From JABAAE01 sp036336715 (GTDB lineage: Bacteria > Planctomycetota > Planctomycetia > Pirellulales > Pirellulaceae): 64,000 nt of DNA. Location of the stretch: contig JAYZFP010000215.1 in NCBI GenBank assembly GCA_036336715.1, positions 1 through 64,000 of the forward strand, written 5' to 3'. Made by a program: the position numbers and the translations under genes. How positions within the stretch are numbered: the first letter of the stretch is position 1; the number at the start of each line of letters is the position of its first letter. A model generated the notes under the pieces. The model was given only the letters and a program-made list of their open reading frames with translations, did no database searches and was not told the DNA's origin. This document shows, piece by piece, positions 1-9,883 of this stretch.

Positions 1-150
1 GCCCGGGACAAGGTCCACGTGCACGATCTCCAGGCCACGATCCTCGACCGGCTTGGCTTTGACCATGAAAAGCTGACGCACTTCTACCAGGGAAGGAATT
101 TCCGGCTGACCGATGTCCACGGCCAGGTCGTCAAGGAGATCTTGGCCTGA
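1..150 (+). CDS. DUF1501 family protein, C-terminal end (partial)
   Basis: The first 49 codons form an open frame entering from outside the window and ending in TGA. The end reads LTDVHGQVVKEILA, close to the end of the complete DUF1501 protein at 20790-22250 (LTDVHGQVIRELLS). The segment HDLQATILDRLGFDHEKLTH also matches the conserved C-terminus of that family, in which a histidine-containing stretch precedes 'LG.DH..LT'. DUF1501 proteins are exported, usually Tat-dependent, sulfatase/phosphatase-fold proteins of unknown activity encoded beside DUF1549/DUF1553 proteins in planctomycetes. Such a partner would be expected just upstream, outside the window. Confidence 0.85.
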   Translation, partial: ARDKVHVHDLQATILDRLGFDHEKLTHFYQGRNFRLTDVHGQVVKEILA

Positions 151-194
151 AAAAAGGGAGCAGGCCGCTGGAACCAAGGGCACGTTTCCAGCCA

Positions 195-231
195 TGAACC
201 CCGGGGGCAGGGTCTGCGGGTTTATTTTTTT
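195..231 (+). terminator. possible terminator after the DUF1501 gene
   Basis: A weak GC-rich stem (GCAG/CTGC at 207-217, with flanking C and G runs) is followed by a T-rich tract at 221-231. It lies about 50 bases past the DUF1501 stop. The stem is short, so this is only suggestive. Confidence 0.28.
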
Positions 232-378
232 GGGTTCCGATCCGCAATTTCGATCGGCTGCCGACCGACCGCCGGCGGGGTTCGCGGATGGCGGACCGAC
301 CGATGCGGAAACCAGGGATCAGGGCAGGTTAACCGGCGGCATCCTTTTTCCCCTCAGATTTTCCAGGAGCATTAATTC

Positions 379-1341
379 ATGAAAGTTGCCATTGGGCAAA
401 TCGCCCCCATCGTCCTGAATCGCTCGGCTACCCTGGAAAAGGTTGCCCATTATGTCCTGCAGGCTGCCGACCAGGGCTGCCAACTGGTTTGCTTTGGGGA
501 AACACTGGTACCCGCATACCCTTTCTGACTCTGCCGCACGGATGCTGCCCAGTTCAATTCTGACGTGCAAAAAGAAATTCATGCGAAGTATCTCGCCGAA
601 GCGGTGGTCCTTTCCGGCAGGGATTCCGATCCGGCCCGGGATCATCTGGCCGCACTGCGTCGGCTGGCTTCGGAAAGGAACATCTCAATCATGCTCGGTG
701 TGGCCGAACGGGGAATGGACCGGGGTGGCCATACACTTTACTGTTCCCGGGTCTTCATTTCGGGTGAGGCACCCACAGCGGGCCAAATCCTTTCGGTACA
801 TCGCAAGTTGATGCCCACTTACGAGGAACGCCTCAGCTGGGGAATCGGGGATGGGAACGGACTGGTCACTCACCCGCTGAAAGAGTTTTCGGTTGGCGGA
901 CTGAACTGCTGGGAAAACTGGTTGCCGCTGGCGCGGGCGACACTTTATGCGGCTGGAGAAACACTGCACGTGATGCTGTGGCCAGGTTGCTACCGACTGA
1001 CCCATGAGATCACCAGGTTTGTTGCCACCGAGGGGAGGCTGTTTGTCATTTCGGCCAGTGGGCTGATTCGGGCCGAAGACCTTCCCGCAGATACCCCCCA
1101 ACGCGAAAAAATGCTTGGTGTCGAAGGCGAAAACGTCTTTTACGATGGTGGATCCTGCATCGCCGGTCCGGATGGCCAATGGCTGATCGAGCCCAGTGTT
1201 GGAAAAGAAAAGCTGCTGATTGCCAACCTAGATTACCAGCAGGTTCTCAGGGAACGGCAGAACATGGATCCCAGCGGACACTACTCGCGACCGGACGTCT
1301 TTCAACTGCGGGTCAACAGGGAGCGACAGAGGCTGGTCTAG
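379..1341 (+). pseudogene. nitrilase (carbon-nitrogen hydrolase) interrupted by an in-frame TGA
   Basis: The frame from ATG 379 (AGGAG at 365-369) encodes a nitrilase-superfamily protein of about 320 residues. All three catalytic positions are visible: Glu41 in FGETLVPAYPF, Lys in VHRKLMPTYEERL, and Cys in GGLNCWENWLPL. Codon 50 (526-528) is TGA, directly after PAYPF and before LCRTDAAQFNSDVQKE, where nitrilases have Trp (TGG). Downstream the frame continues unbroken to 1341. A single G-to-A change at 528 explains it, so it is a recent nonsense mutation or a sequence error. TGA ends other genes here, so recoding is unlikely. An internal ATG at 565 could give a 258-residue fragment lacking the catalytic Glu. 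The intact form would hydrolyse a nitrile to a carboxylic acid. Confidence 0.8.
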
Positions 1342-1508
1342 GAATGGCAGCCGAACCGTCACCCTGGCTCAAATTGACGCTGCCCCCACCGGCCATGCCC
1401 GGGATTGCCAACCGGAAACGGCGCGGGTTCCCTCCCCCCGGCGACCATCCGAACCTCTTGAACACCCTGCAATTTCAAAGGGAAGCCGGGCGGGGGCCGG
1501 TCGCCCTG

Positions 1509-1535
1509 TTGCCTTTTCGGGAATTCCACTAAAAT
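1509..1535 (+). promoter_or_regulatory. candidate promoter just upstream of mfd
   Basis: TTGCCT (1509-1514) and TAAAAT (1530-1535) are spaced 15 bases apart and end 7 bases before the mfd ATG. No ribosome binding site precedes that ATG. If this promoter is used, the transcript would be nearly leaderless. The spacing is shorter than ideal. Confidence 0.3.
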
Positions 1536-1542
1536 TCCGGCT

Positions 1543-4500
1543 ATGTCGCAGGTCGCTCCTCATGCCGAGGCGGCCACAAGTCTGAAAACACTTGGTCGCC
1601 GCCTCTCCAACGTGAAGGGCTTCGACGAATGCATCGCGGCCCTGCAGTCTGGAGAGCCCGTTTCATTCGAAGGAGTTCCGCGCTCCGCGCATGCCCTGTT
1701 GGTCAGCGAACTTGCCGATCGGGCTCCTTCCACCCTGATGGTCGTGACCCCGGACTCCGCCGGGATTGATGACCTCTATCGCGAAATCCCACTCTATTCC
1801 AACGAGCGTCTGACAGAATTCCCCCGCTGGGAAGCTGATGATGATCGCCCCCTGGTGGATGGTGACTATGGACGCCGGATCGGGGTTTTGAAAAAGCTGG
1901 CAAACGGGCAGCCTGAAAAAATCATGGCCGCGGAGATCAAGAGTCTCCTCTCCCCCTGCCCGTCGCCGGATTCCATTCGGGAAAACTCGCGGACGATTTC
2001 CACCGGTCAGCAGATCGACGTGGACGAGTTCCTCAAATGGCTGGCAGATCACAACCTGCACCCCACAACCGCCGTGGAACTTCCAGGCGAGTTTTCATCG
2101 CGGGGGGGAATCATCGACCTCTTTGCCTGGGACTGGACTCTGCCAGTGCGGATTGAGCTCTTTGACGATGAGATCGAGTCCATTCGCGAATTCAGTCCCC
2201 AGACCCAGAGAAGCCTGCGACCACTGGAGTCGGTCGGGGTCACCACTCTCCACCATTCGCAGCAGGACCGAACCCCGTTTGCGGAATACCTTCCCGAAGA
2301 AACCTGGGTGGTTTTCCTCGAGCCGGAAGAAATTGAAGACCAGGCCCGGGAATTCCTCAAGCTTGTCTCCCATCCAGCCCGTTTCCTGGGACTGGCAGAT
2401 GTCCGCTCCGGCCTGATGCAATACCCGCATGCCACGTCAGCGGAGCTGGCCCTCGGCACCTCGCTCCACCACTGCCGGTTGCCCCTTGAGTCAGTGGGCC
2501 GCATCGATGGGGACCTGGGGGAAATTCGTGTCAACCTCGATCACTTTGCCGATGGTTACCAGTCCTATGTAATCACCAGAACGGAAGGTGAAATCGAACG
2601 GCTGATCGAGTTGCTGGGGACCACCCGCACAGCAGCCTCGGGCCGACTGAATTATGTTGTGGGGGACATGCGGACCGGTTTCCGATGGATCAGCGAAAAA
2701 ACGCTGGTCGTGGACTGCGATCACCTCTTCAACCGGGGTCAGATGCGCCGGCAGGGCCGGCGCCGGATGGGTAAGGCGATCGACAGCTTCCTGGATCTGC
2801 AGGATGGAGACCTGGTGGTGCACATCGCTCACGGAATCGGGAGGTACCGTGGCCTGAAAATGCTGGAAAAGGAGGACCAGGTCGAAGAACACCTGGAACT
2901 GGAATTCGATGGAGGGACGAAGATCTTCGTCCCGGCGACCAAAATCGACCTGGTCCAGAAGTACATCGGTGGAAGCAAGACACGTCCCCGGCTGGCGAAA
3001 ATCGGGGGCAAATCCTGGGTAAGGCAGAAAAAAGCGGCGGAATCCGCCGTCCAGGACATGGCCGCCGAGATGATTGAACTGCAAGCAAGCCGTTCCGCCC
3101 GGCCCGGGATTGCCTTTTCGAGAGAAACCGAGTGGCTGCATGAATTCGAACGGTCCTTCCCCTTTCGTGAAACACCTGACCAGTTGGCATCCCTGAAGGA
3201 TATCCACCAGGACATGTGCACCGCCAAACCAATGGACCGCCTGCTCTGCGGTGACGTCGGTTTCGGAAAAACAGAGGTCGCAATGCGAGCCGCTTTTCGA
3301 GCCGTGGAAAATGGTTTCCAGGTAGCGGTTCTGGCCCCCACCACCATCCTGGTGGAACAGCATTACCACTCCTTCAGCCAGCGGATGGCGGAGTTTCCCA
3401 TCTGCATTGAAAAGCTGAGTCGTTTCTGCAGCTCCAGTGAACAGCGGCAAACCGTCGAAGGACTCAAATCGGGCCGGGTGGATATTGTCATCGGAACCCA
3501 TCGGTTGGCCTCGCGGGACGTTGATTTTTTCAACCTCGGGCTGCTGATTATTGACGAGGAACAGCGATTCGGAGTCGATGTCAAGGAACGGCTGAAAACA
3601 CTCAAGTCCATGGTGGATGTGTTGACCATGTCGGCCACACCGATCCCGCGGACACTGCACATGTCGCTGGTCGGCGTCCGCGATATTTCGAATCTCGAAT
3701 CACCACCCGAGGAACGGATGTCGGTGGAAACCCGCACGACCCGGTTTGACGAACAGGTCATCCGATCCGCCGTCCTGCGGGAGCTCAACCGGGGCGGCCA
3801 GGTTTTTTTCGTTCACAACCGGGTCAGCGATATCGAATTGCTGAAACAGAAACTGAACCACATCGTGCCCGAAGCATCGGTAGTGGTGGGGCATGGGCAG
3901 ATGCCGGAAGGCCAGCTGGAACAGGTGATGAAAGACTTCATCGACCACCGGTACGACGTGCTACTGGCCACGACCATCATCGAAAGCGGTGTCGACATCC
4001 CGAATGCGAACACGATTTTTATTGACGAGGCGGACCGCTACGGACTTTCCGATCTGCACCAGTTGCGGGGCAGGGTGGGTCGGTACAAGAACCAGGCGTA
4101 CTGCTACCTGCTGATCGACCCTTCCAAACACCTCAACCCGACCGCCGCCAAACGGTTGCAGGCCATCCAGCAGTACAGCGAGATGGGAGCCGGCTTTGCC
4201 ATCGCCATGCGGGATCTCGAAATCCGGGGAGCGGGTAACCTGCTGGGCACCGAACAATCGGGTCACATCGCCGCTGTGGGCTATGAATTTTACTGCCAGC
4301 TGCTGGAAAATGCGGTCAGGCAACTGAAAAAACTGCCGCGTAATCTGGAGGTCAATGTCGACATCGATCTGCCCGGATCTGCCTTTCTGCCGGATGACTA
4401 TATCGTCGATCGGAGACAGAAAATCGACATCTATCGCCGCATGACCCGTATCGATAAATTCGACCAGATCAAACTCCTGGCCAACGAGCTGAAGGACCGC

Positions 4501-4788
4501 TTTGGACCGCTGCCGAAACCGGCCCGCAGGTTGATTGTGCTAGGTCAGCTGCGATTGCTGGCGGCCACCTGGCAGATCAATTCCATTTTTGTCAACGACG
4601 GGGGTTTCCTGGTTTTCAAGTATTCTGTCCGATCCAGAATGGAACAGCTGCGGGCGGCCGTCGGCAACCGGATCCGAATCGCCGATCAGAATACCGTCTA
4701 CATCAAGTTAAAAGAGGGAAAGATCCACCCGGATCGGCTGATCAAGTCACTGAAAACGATCTTGCAGGCAAATCCGACCGTACACTAA
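1543..4788 (+). CDS. mfd: transcription-repair coupling factor Mfd
   Basis: Mfd is a cytoplasmic ATP-dependent translocase that removes RNA polymerase stalled at DNA lesions and recruits UvrA. The 1081 residues show the family order. A UvrB-like N-terminal part includes PGEFSSRGGIIDLF. A CarD-like RNA polymerase interaction domain starts near residue 419 (DGDLVVHIAHGIGRYRG). The helicase core has Walker A GDVGFGKT at 570-577, DEEQ at 671-674 and TMSATPIPRTLHMS. The TRG motif region RDLEIRGAGNLLG starts near 890, followed by the C-terminal UvrA-binding domain. Length is slightly below E. coli Mfd (1148). The ATG has no Shine-Dalgarno sequence. It is followed by an exported isomerase gene 122 bases on. 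Confidence 0.97.
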   Translation: MSQVAPHAEAATSLKTLGRRLSNVKGFDECIAALQSGEPVSFEGVPRSAHALLVSELADRAPSTLMVVTPDSAGIDDLYREIPLYSNERLTEFPRWEADDDRPLVDGDYGRRIGVLKKLANGQPEKIMAAEIKSLLSPCPSPDSIRENSRTISTGQQIDVDEFLKWLADHNLHPTTAVELPGEFSSRGGIIDLFAWDWTLPVRIELFDDEIESIREFSPQTQRSLRPLESVGVTTLHHSQQDRTPFAEYLPEETWVVFLEPEEIEDQAREFLKLVSHPARFLGLADVRSGLMQYPHATSAELALGTSLHHCRLPLESVGRIDGDLGEIRVNLDHFADGYQSYVITRTEGEIERLIELLGTTRTAASGRLNYVVGDMRTGFRWISEKTLVVDCDHLFNRGQMRRQGRRRMGKAIDSFLDLQDGDLVVHIAHGIGRYRGLKMLEKEDQVEEHLELEFDGGTKIFVPATKIDLVQKYIGGSKTRPRLAKIGGKSWVRQKKAAESAVQDMAAEMIELQASRSARPGIAFSRETEWLHEFERSFPFRETPDQLASLKDIHQDMCTAKPMDRLLCGDVGFGKTEVAMRAAFRAVENGFQVAVLAPTTILVEQHYHSFSQRMAEFPICIEKLSRFCSSSEQRQTVEGLKSGRVDIVIGTHRLASRDVDFFNLGLLIIDEEQRFGVDVKERLKTLKSMVDVLTMSATPIPRTLHMSLVGVRDISNLESPPEERMSVETRTTRFDEQVIRSAVLRELNRGGQVFFVHNRVSDIELLKQKLNHIVPEASVVVGHGQMPEGQLEQVMKDFIDHRYDVLLATTIIESGVDIPNANTIFIDEADRYGLSDLHQLRGRVGRYKNQAYCYLLIDPSKHLNPTAAKRLQAIQQYSEMGAGFAIAMRDLEIRGAGNLLGTEQSGHIAAVGYEFYCQLLENAVRQLKKLPRNLEVNVDIDLPGSAFLPDDYIVDRRQKIDIYRRMTRIDKFDQIKLLANELKDRFGPLPKPARRLIVLGQLRLLAATWQINSIFVNDGGFLVFKYSVRSRMEQLRAAVGNRIRIADQNTVYIKLKEGKIHPDRLIKSLKTILQANPTVH

Positions 4789-4792
4789 ACTC

Positions 4793-4820
4793 CCCCTCCG
4801 TTCTGTCCCGGCAGGAGGGG
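4793..4820 (+). terminator. stem-loop after mfd
   Basis: CCCCTCC (4793-4799) and GGAGGGG (4814-4820) form a perfect 7-bp GC-rich stem with a 14-base loop, starting 5 bases after the mfd stop. No T tract follows, so it may be a processing site or a weak terminator. Confidence 0.4.
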
Positions 4821-4910
4821 AACCCGTCCGGTTACCGCGCACCGACTTGCCCGAACAAGGCACAGGGTACGCGGCGGAAAATTTTACTGTGGCACTACTG
4901 GAATTCACGG

Positions 4911-6287
4911 ATGAATTCGGAATCAAAAAGACTTTTCTCGTATCTGTTGCTGACTGCGATCCTCGCCATTGCCGGCAGTCAAAACCTGGCGGCCAGGCAA
5001 ACAGACGGTGCCGCGAAATCGGACAACTCCCAGGCTTCCAACTCGTTGGGCGGCCTGCCTTCCAGCGGACCGGCAACGGACCTTTCCCAAGGTGCATTTC
5101 AGCCAACAGTACCCCCCAAGGCGTCTCAAGCGAGTGATTTTCAGCAGGGCAATGGTTTTCAGCAGGGATTTGAATACGGCTTTCAGATTCAGGAAGCCAC
5201 CTCACCGTCCGTCGGCTCCGGCAAATCGCAGAACACACCCCGCGTGGCAATTCGGACCGACCGGGCGCCGTCGTCCAGCGACCGACCAGCGGAAAATGCA
5301 ACCGCCAGTTTTATCGACCCCGCTGGGCGAGAATTTGCCCCTGGCACGGTCATGGCCGATGTAGGTGGGTACCCGATCTTTCGCGCGGATGTCATGGCGG
5401 ACATCAATCAGCTGATTGAGGCCAACATGGCCGCCGCCCCCGAATCAATCAAGGCACAACAGAGGGAACTCGCCCTGCCTATTGCCGTGGACCGGGCAAT
5501 CGAACAGAAACTGCTGTTTGTCGATGCAATTCGCTCCCTTCCCGAGCCGGAAAAACTGGCTGAGGTCAAGCAGTCCATTCGGGATCAATTTGCAGAATTG
5601 CGTCTTCCGGAACTGCTGAAAAACCTGGACGCCAAGACACCCGCCGAAGCGGAAACGAGGCTGAGGAAGCTGGGCACGTCCCTTCGCCAGGCCCGGGAAT
5701 CGTGGGTCAACGGTCAGCTCGCCGGTTTTTTTGTCCGTGACAAAATCAACATCAATCCTGAAATCACCCATTTCGAAATGCTGGAATACTACAACGAGCA
5801 CCGGGAAGACTTCCATTTTCCCGCCCAGGTTCGCTGGGAACAGATCATGGTCCGTTTCGACCGATTTCCATCGCGGCAGGAAGCATGGCAGCGTCTGGGA
5901 GAGCTGGGTAACGAAGTGGTTTATGGTGCCAACTTTGTGGCGGTCGCCCGCAAATCATCCCAGGGATTCGAAGCCGAAAAAGGGGGGTACCATGACTGGA
6001 CCACCCAGGGCAGCCTGGTTCATGAAAAGGTGGACGAGGCGCTTTTCAGCCTGCCGGTCAATCGCCTGAGCGACCGGATCGAGTCCAAGACCGGTTTTCA
6101 CATTGTGCGAGTCATCGAAAGAAAAAACGAGGGACACGTTTCATTTTCAAAGTGCCAGGCGGAAATCAGGAAAAAAATCAAATCCGAAAAACAGAACGCC
6201 GCATTGAAAGAATATGTCGAAAAGCTAAAACAGGAGATCCCTGTCGAGAAGTTCGTCAGTCAAGCGGACCCAACCCAGCCCAGGTAA
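4911..6287 (+). CDS. exported parvulin-type peptidylprolyl isomerase (SurA/PpiC-like)
   Basis: The 458-residue product begins with a signal peptide (hydrophobic LFSYLLLTAILAIAGS) and a low-complexity Gln/Ser/Pro-rich stretch to about residue 140. A SurA-like helical region follows (GTVMADVGGYPIFRADV to about 290). A parvulin domain lies at about 306-405: QVRWEQIMVRF, then FVAVARKSSQGFEAEKGGYHDWTTQGSL and SKTGFHIVRVIERK, the typical parvulin ending. The family catalyses proline cis-trans isomerisation and chaperones exported proteins in the periplasm. It stands between mfd and the C1-pathway pair on the same strand, and the next gene starts 4 bases after its stop. Substrates cannot be read from sequence. 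Confidence 0.87.
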   Translation: MNSESKRLFSYLLLTAILAIAGSQNLAARQTDGAAKSDNSQASNSLGGLPSSGPATDLSQGAFQPTVPPKASQASDFQQGNGFQQGFEYGFQIQEATSPSVGSGKSQNTPRVAIRTDRAPSSSDRPAENATASFIDPAGREFAPGTVMADVGGYPIFRADVMADINQLIEANMAAAPESIKAQQRELALPIAVDRAIEQKLLFVDAIRSLPEPEKLAEVKQSIRDQFAELRLPELLKNLDAKTPAEAETRLRKLGTSLRQARESWVNGQLAGFFVRDKININPEITHFEMLEYYNEHREDFHFPAQVRWEQIMVRFDRFPSRQEAWQRLGELGNEVVYGANFVAVARKSSQGFEAEKGGYHDWTTQGSLVHEKVDEALFSLPVNRLSDRIESKTGFHIVRVIERKNEGHVSFSKCQAEIRKKIKSEKQNAALKEYVEKLKQEIPVEKFVSQADPTQPR

Positions 6288-6291
6288 ACCC

Positions 6292-7314
6292 ATGTCAACT
6301 GTCGGCCTCGATATCGGTGGAGCCAATATCAAGGCCGCAACCTGCGATGGCCGAGCTCTGACGGCCGCGTTCGCGCTTTGGCAGCGTCCCCACGATCTGG
6401 CAGATTTTCTTCGCCACGAAATCCTGGCAGGCTTTGCCGGTTTTGAAACGGTTGCCCTCACAATGACCGGAGAACTCTGCGACTGTTTTTCCAGCAAGGG
6501 CGAGGGGGTGGCCTTCATCATTGATGCGGTCCGGCAGGCAGCAGGTTCTGCCAACCTGCGGGTCTATTCGCTGGAGGGTGGTTTTCTACAGCCAGGGGAG
6601 GCCATCGATTCACCCTCCCGGGTCGCAGCTTCCAACTGGCATGCCCTGGCGGCTTTCCTGGGGAGCCGAGAAGACCTGACCGGCTCCCTCTCAAACGGAA
6701 TCGGGCTCCTGCTCGATTTTGGCTCTACCTCCTGCGACCTGATTCCCTTTCAAGGAGGGCAGGTCCTCTCCGTGGGGAATTCTGATCCCAGCCGCATCGA
6801 AAACGGTGAACTGGTCTATACGGGCTCGATCAGAACACCCGTCTGCGCAGTACTCAACCAGGCACTTTTTCGGGAAAGGCAGGTGCCGCTTGCGCAGGAG
6901 TTCTTTGCCTCCATGCGGGACGTTTACCTGGTGCTGGGGGATTTCCAGGAAGACCCCTCCTGCTGCCAGACGGCCGACAATCGACCGGCAACCATCGACT
7001 TTGCCATGCAGCGACTGGCGCGGATGCTGTGCGCGGACCGTGGGGAACTCGATGATCAGGACCTGGTCAGCCTGGCCCATCAGTGCCGCGATGCCCAAAT
7101 GGGACTGATCCAGAAAGCGGTCCGGCTTCAGCTCGATCGGGCCGCTGATCGTGAGATACATTTTGTCCTCTCGGGCAGCGGCAGTCGACTGCTGGAAACC
7201 CATCTCGAAATCCTCGGTGACCAGCGTTGGCTCAACCTGGTGGACTTTTTGAGTCATTCCCTCTGCGAGGCAGCTCCGGCCTACGCCGTTGCCCGGCGGG
7301 CAACCGTTCCATGA
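6292..7314 (+). CDS. MfnF-like / hydantoinase-oxoprolinase family protein of the H4MPT-linked C1 pathway
   Basis: This 340-residue protein has an ASKHA-type phosphate loop at the N-terminus (VGLDIGGANIKAATCDGR) and a second one, GLLLDFGSTSCDLIPF, near residue 140. That pattern fits the 'H4MPT-linked C1 transfer pathway' family, whose archaeal member MfnF joins the phenol and furan parts of methanofuran. In planctomycetes and methylotrophs the family travels with tetrahydromethanopterin-dependent formaldehyde oxidation genes. Its stop overlaps the start of the amino-acid kinase gene (ATGA at 7311-7314), so the two are translationally coupled. The family call is strong, the exact reaction is inferred. 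Confidence 0.8.
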   Translation: MSTVGLDIGGANIKAATCDGRALTAAFALWQRPHDLADFLRHEILAGFAGFETVALTMTGELCDCFSSKGEGVAFIIDAVRQAAGSANLRVYSLEGGFLQPGEAIDSPSRVAASNWHALAAFLGSREDLTGSLSNGIGLLLDFGSTSCDLIPFQGGQVLSVGNSDPSRIENGELVYTGSIRTPVCAVLNQALFRERQVPLAQEFFASMRDVYLVLGDFQEDPSCCQTADNRPATIDFAMQRLARMLCADRGELDDQDLVSLAHQCRDAQMGLIQKAVRLQLDRAADREIHFVLSGSGSRLLETHLEILGDQRWLNLVDFLSHSLCEAAPAYAVARRATVP

Positions 7315-7871
7315 AGCGACAACGTGTCATCAAGGTCGGCGGCAGTCTTCTCGATTTACCGGATCTGCGGAAGCGGATCCTCGACTGGATTGAGAAGGCC
7401 GAGCCGAGACGCAATGTTTTCCTGGTGGGGGGTGGCGGACTTTGCAACGAGTTCAGGTCACTCGATGCCCGGTATCAGTTGGGAGAAGGGTTTTCGCACG
7501 ATCGCTGCCTGGAGTTGATGAGCGTCACCGCCCAGGTGCTGGGGAAAATAATGGGCAAGCGGGTCGTCCATTCTTTCAGTCAACTGTCCGTCGAAGATGA
7601 GGACGTTGTTTTTGACTGTCGCTCCTGGCTGCAGGCCAAGGGGGAAACCATTCCCAGAAACTGGGGCCTGACTTCCGATTCCATCAGCGCCCTTGTGGCG
7701 AGGGAACTGGATTGCTCCCGGTCAGAAACAGGGACTGTTCCGAAAGGAATTGACGTCGAACTCTGTCTCTTCCGTTCGATCCGGTCCAACAGGGATACGG
7801 ATGACTGTTTCGAAGAATTTTCACGCGGACTGAACGTACGACTGATCAATCTGAGGCAGGTTGCGGACTGA
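7311..7871 (+). CDS. amino-acid-kinase-fold protein, MfnE-like
   Basis: The 187-residue product starts VIKVGGSLLDLPDLRKR and has FLVGGGGLCNEF, the two glycine-rich nucleotide loops of the amino acid kinase fold. GLTSDSISALVARELDC matches the Thr/Ser-Asp substrate region of that fold. It is shorter than UMP kinase. ATG 7311 is chosen because it overlaps the preceding stop (ATGA). An upstream in-frame extension to 7227 would lie inside the preceding gene. The pairing with the MfnF-like gene suggests the MfnE role, phosphorylation of an aminomethylfuran phosphate during methanofuran synthesis. That role is inferred from the neighbour and fold. Confidence 0.78.
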   Translation: MKRQRVIKVGGSLLDLPDLRKRILDWIEKAEPRRNVFLVGGGGLCNEFRSLDARYQLGEGFSHDRCLELMSVTAQVLGKIMGKRVVHSFSQLSVEDEDVVFDCRSWLQAKGETIPRNWGLTSDSISALVARELDCSRSETGTVPKGIDVELCLFRSIRSNRDTDDCFEEFSRGLNVRLINLRQVAD

Positions 7872-7892
7872 TTCCGAATTACCCGGACAGAC

Positions 7893-7920
7893 CTTCTCCA
7901 GCCACGCTTCCGAGGAGAAG
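7893..7920 (+). terminator. stem-loop in the convergent gap after the kinase gene
   Basis: CTTCTCC (7893-7899) pairs perfectly with GGAGAAG (7914-7920) across a 14-base loop, 21 bases past the kinase stop. No T run follows, so function as a terminator is uncertain. Confidence 0.3.
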
Positions 7921-7982
7921 ACAACCAGCGGGGACTGCCTCTTTCGGCCCACCTGATGACGCGGTTTTCGACTTACCCGCCC

Positions 7983-8000
7983 GGATGCTGAGACAGCACC
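7983..8000 (-). terminator. hairpin directly after atpC
   Basis: GGATGCTG (7983-7990), loop AGA, and CAGCACC form a compact stem with one bulge, starting 3 bases beyond the atpC stop in the reading direction of the operon. It lacks a U tract on that strand. It may end or protect the 3' end of the ATP synthase transcript. Confidence 0.4.
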
Positions 8001-8003
8001 CTC

Positions 8004-8405
8004 CTAGTCCCTTTTGGAGGCCACCTTTAGCTTGGCTTTCGCCTGCACGATTTTACGACTGCGTGCGGCTTTGTCCTCGGCAGAAGCAGGGGTCAAGGCT
8101 TCCGCTTCTTTTAATTCTGCTTCCAGTTCAGAAACGTTCAGGTCCGAAGCCGGAATCGCCTGCTCGGTAATCACCGAGACTTCATTCCGGTCAACCTGGA
8201 CGAATCCGCCATCCACGAAAAATCGCTGACCCTTACCTTCGACACGGATGCGGACTTCTCCGCAACCGAGACGACCGATCATGGGAGCATGGTCTTTTCC
8301 GATGCCGGCCTCACCATCGATCATGGGAACGACCACGAACTCGGCGTTTTCGTCGAGCGCCGTGTCCTCGGGGGTCACCACGACACAGTGAATTGCTTCT
8401 GCCAT
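8004..8405 (-). CDS. atpC: F1 ATP synthase epsilon subunit
   Basis: AtpC is the F1 stalk subunit that binds gamma and can inhibit ATP hydrolysis. The 133-residue frame beginning MAEAIHCVVVTPEDTALDE shows the N-terminal beta-sandwich with GEAGIGKDHAPMIGRLGCGEVRI, the usual 'G..GI...H.P....L..G'. The C-terminal helical hairpin is rich in Ala, Glu and Lys. ATG 8405 is preceded by a GAGGTGG-type ribosome site. A longer frame to 8501 would run into atpD. It is last in the operon, 2 bases from the atpD stop. Confidence 0.95.
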   Translation of the reverse strand: MAEAIHCVVVTPEDTALDENAEFVVVPMIDGEAGIGKDHAPMIGRLGCGEVRIRVEGKGQRFFVDGGFVQVDRNEVSVITEQAIPASDLNVSELEAELKEAEALTPASAEDKAARSRKIVQAKAKLKVASKRD

Positions 8406-8407
8406 CT

Positions 8408-9853
<1,446 letters not shown>

Positions 9854-9883
9854 GATATTCTCGTTTATCTGGTGAAAAGTTGT

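Noticed and set aside
526..528. TGA in the nitrilase as a selenocysteine codon
   Set aside because: The position is a Trp in the family, the catalytic Cys is elsewhere and intact, and I see no SECIS-like stem-loop directly after the codon.
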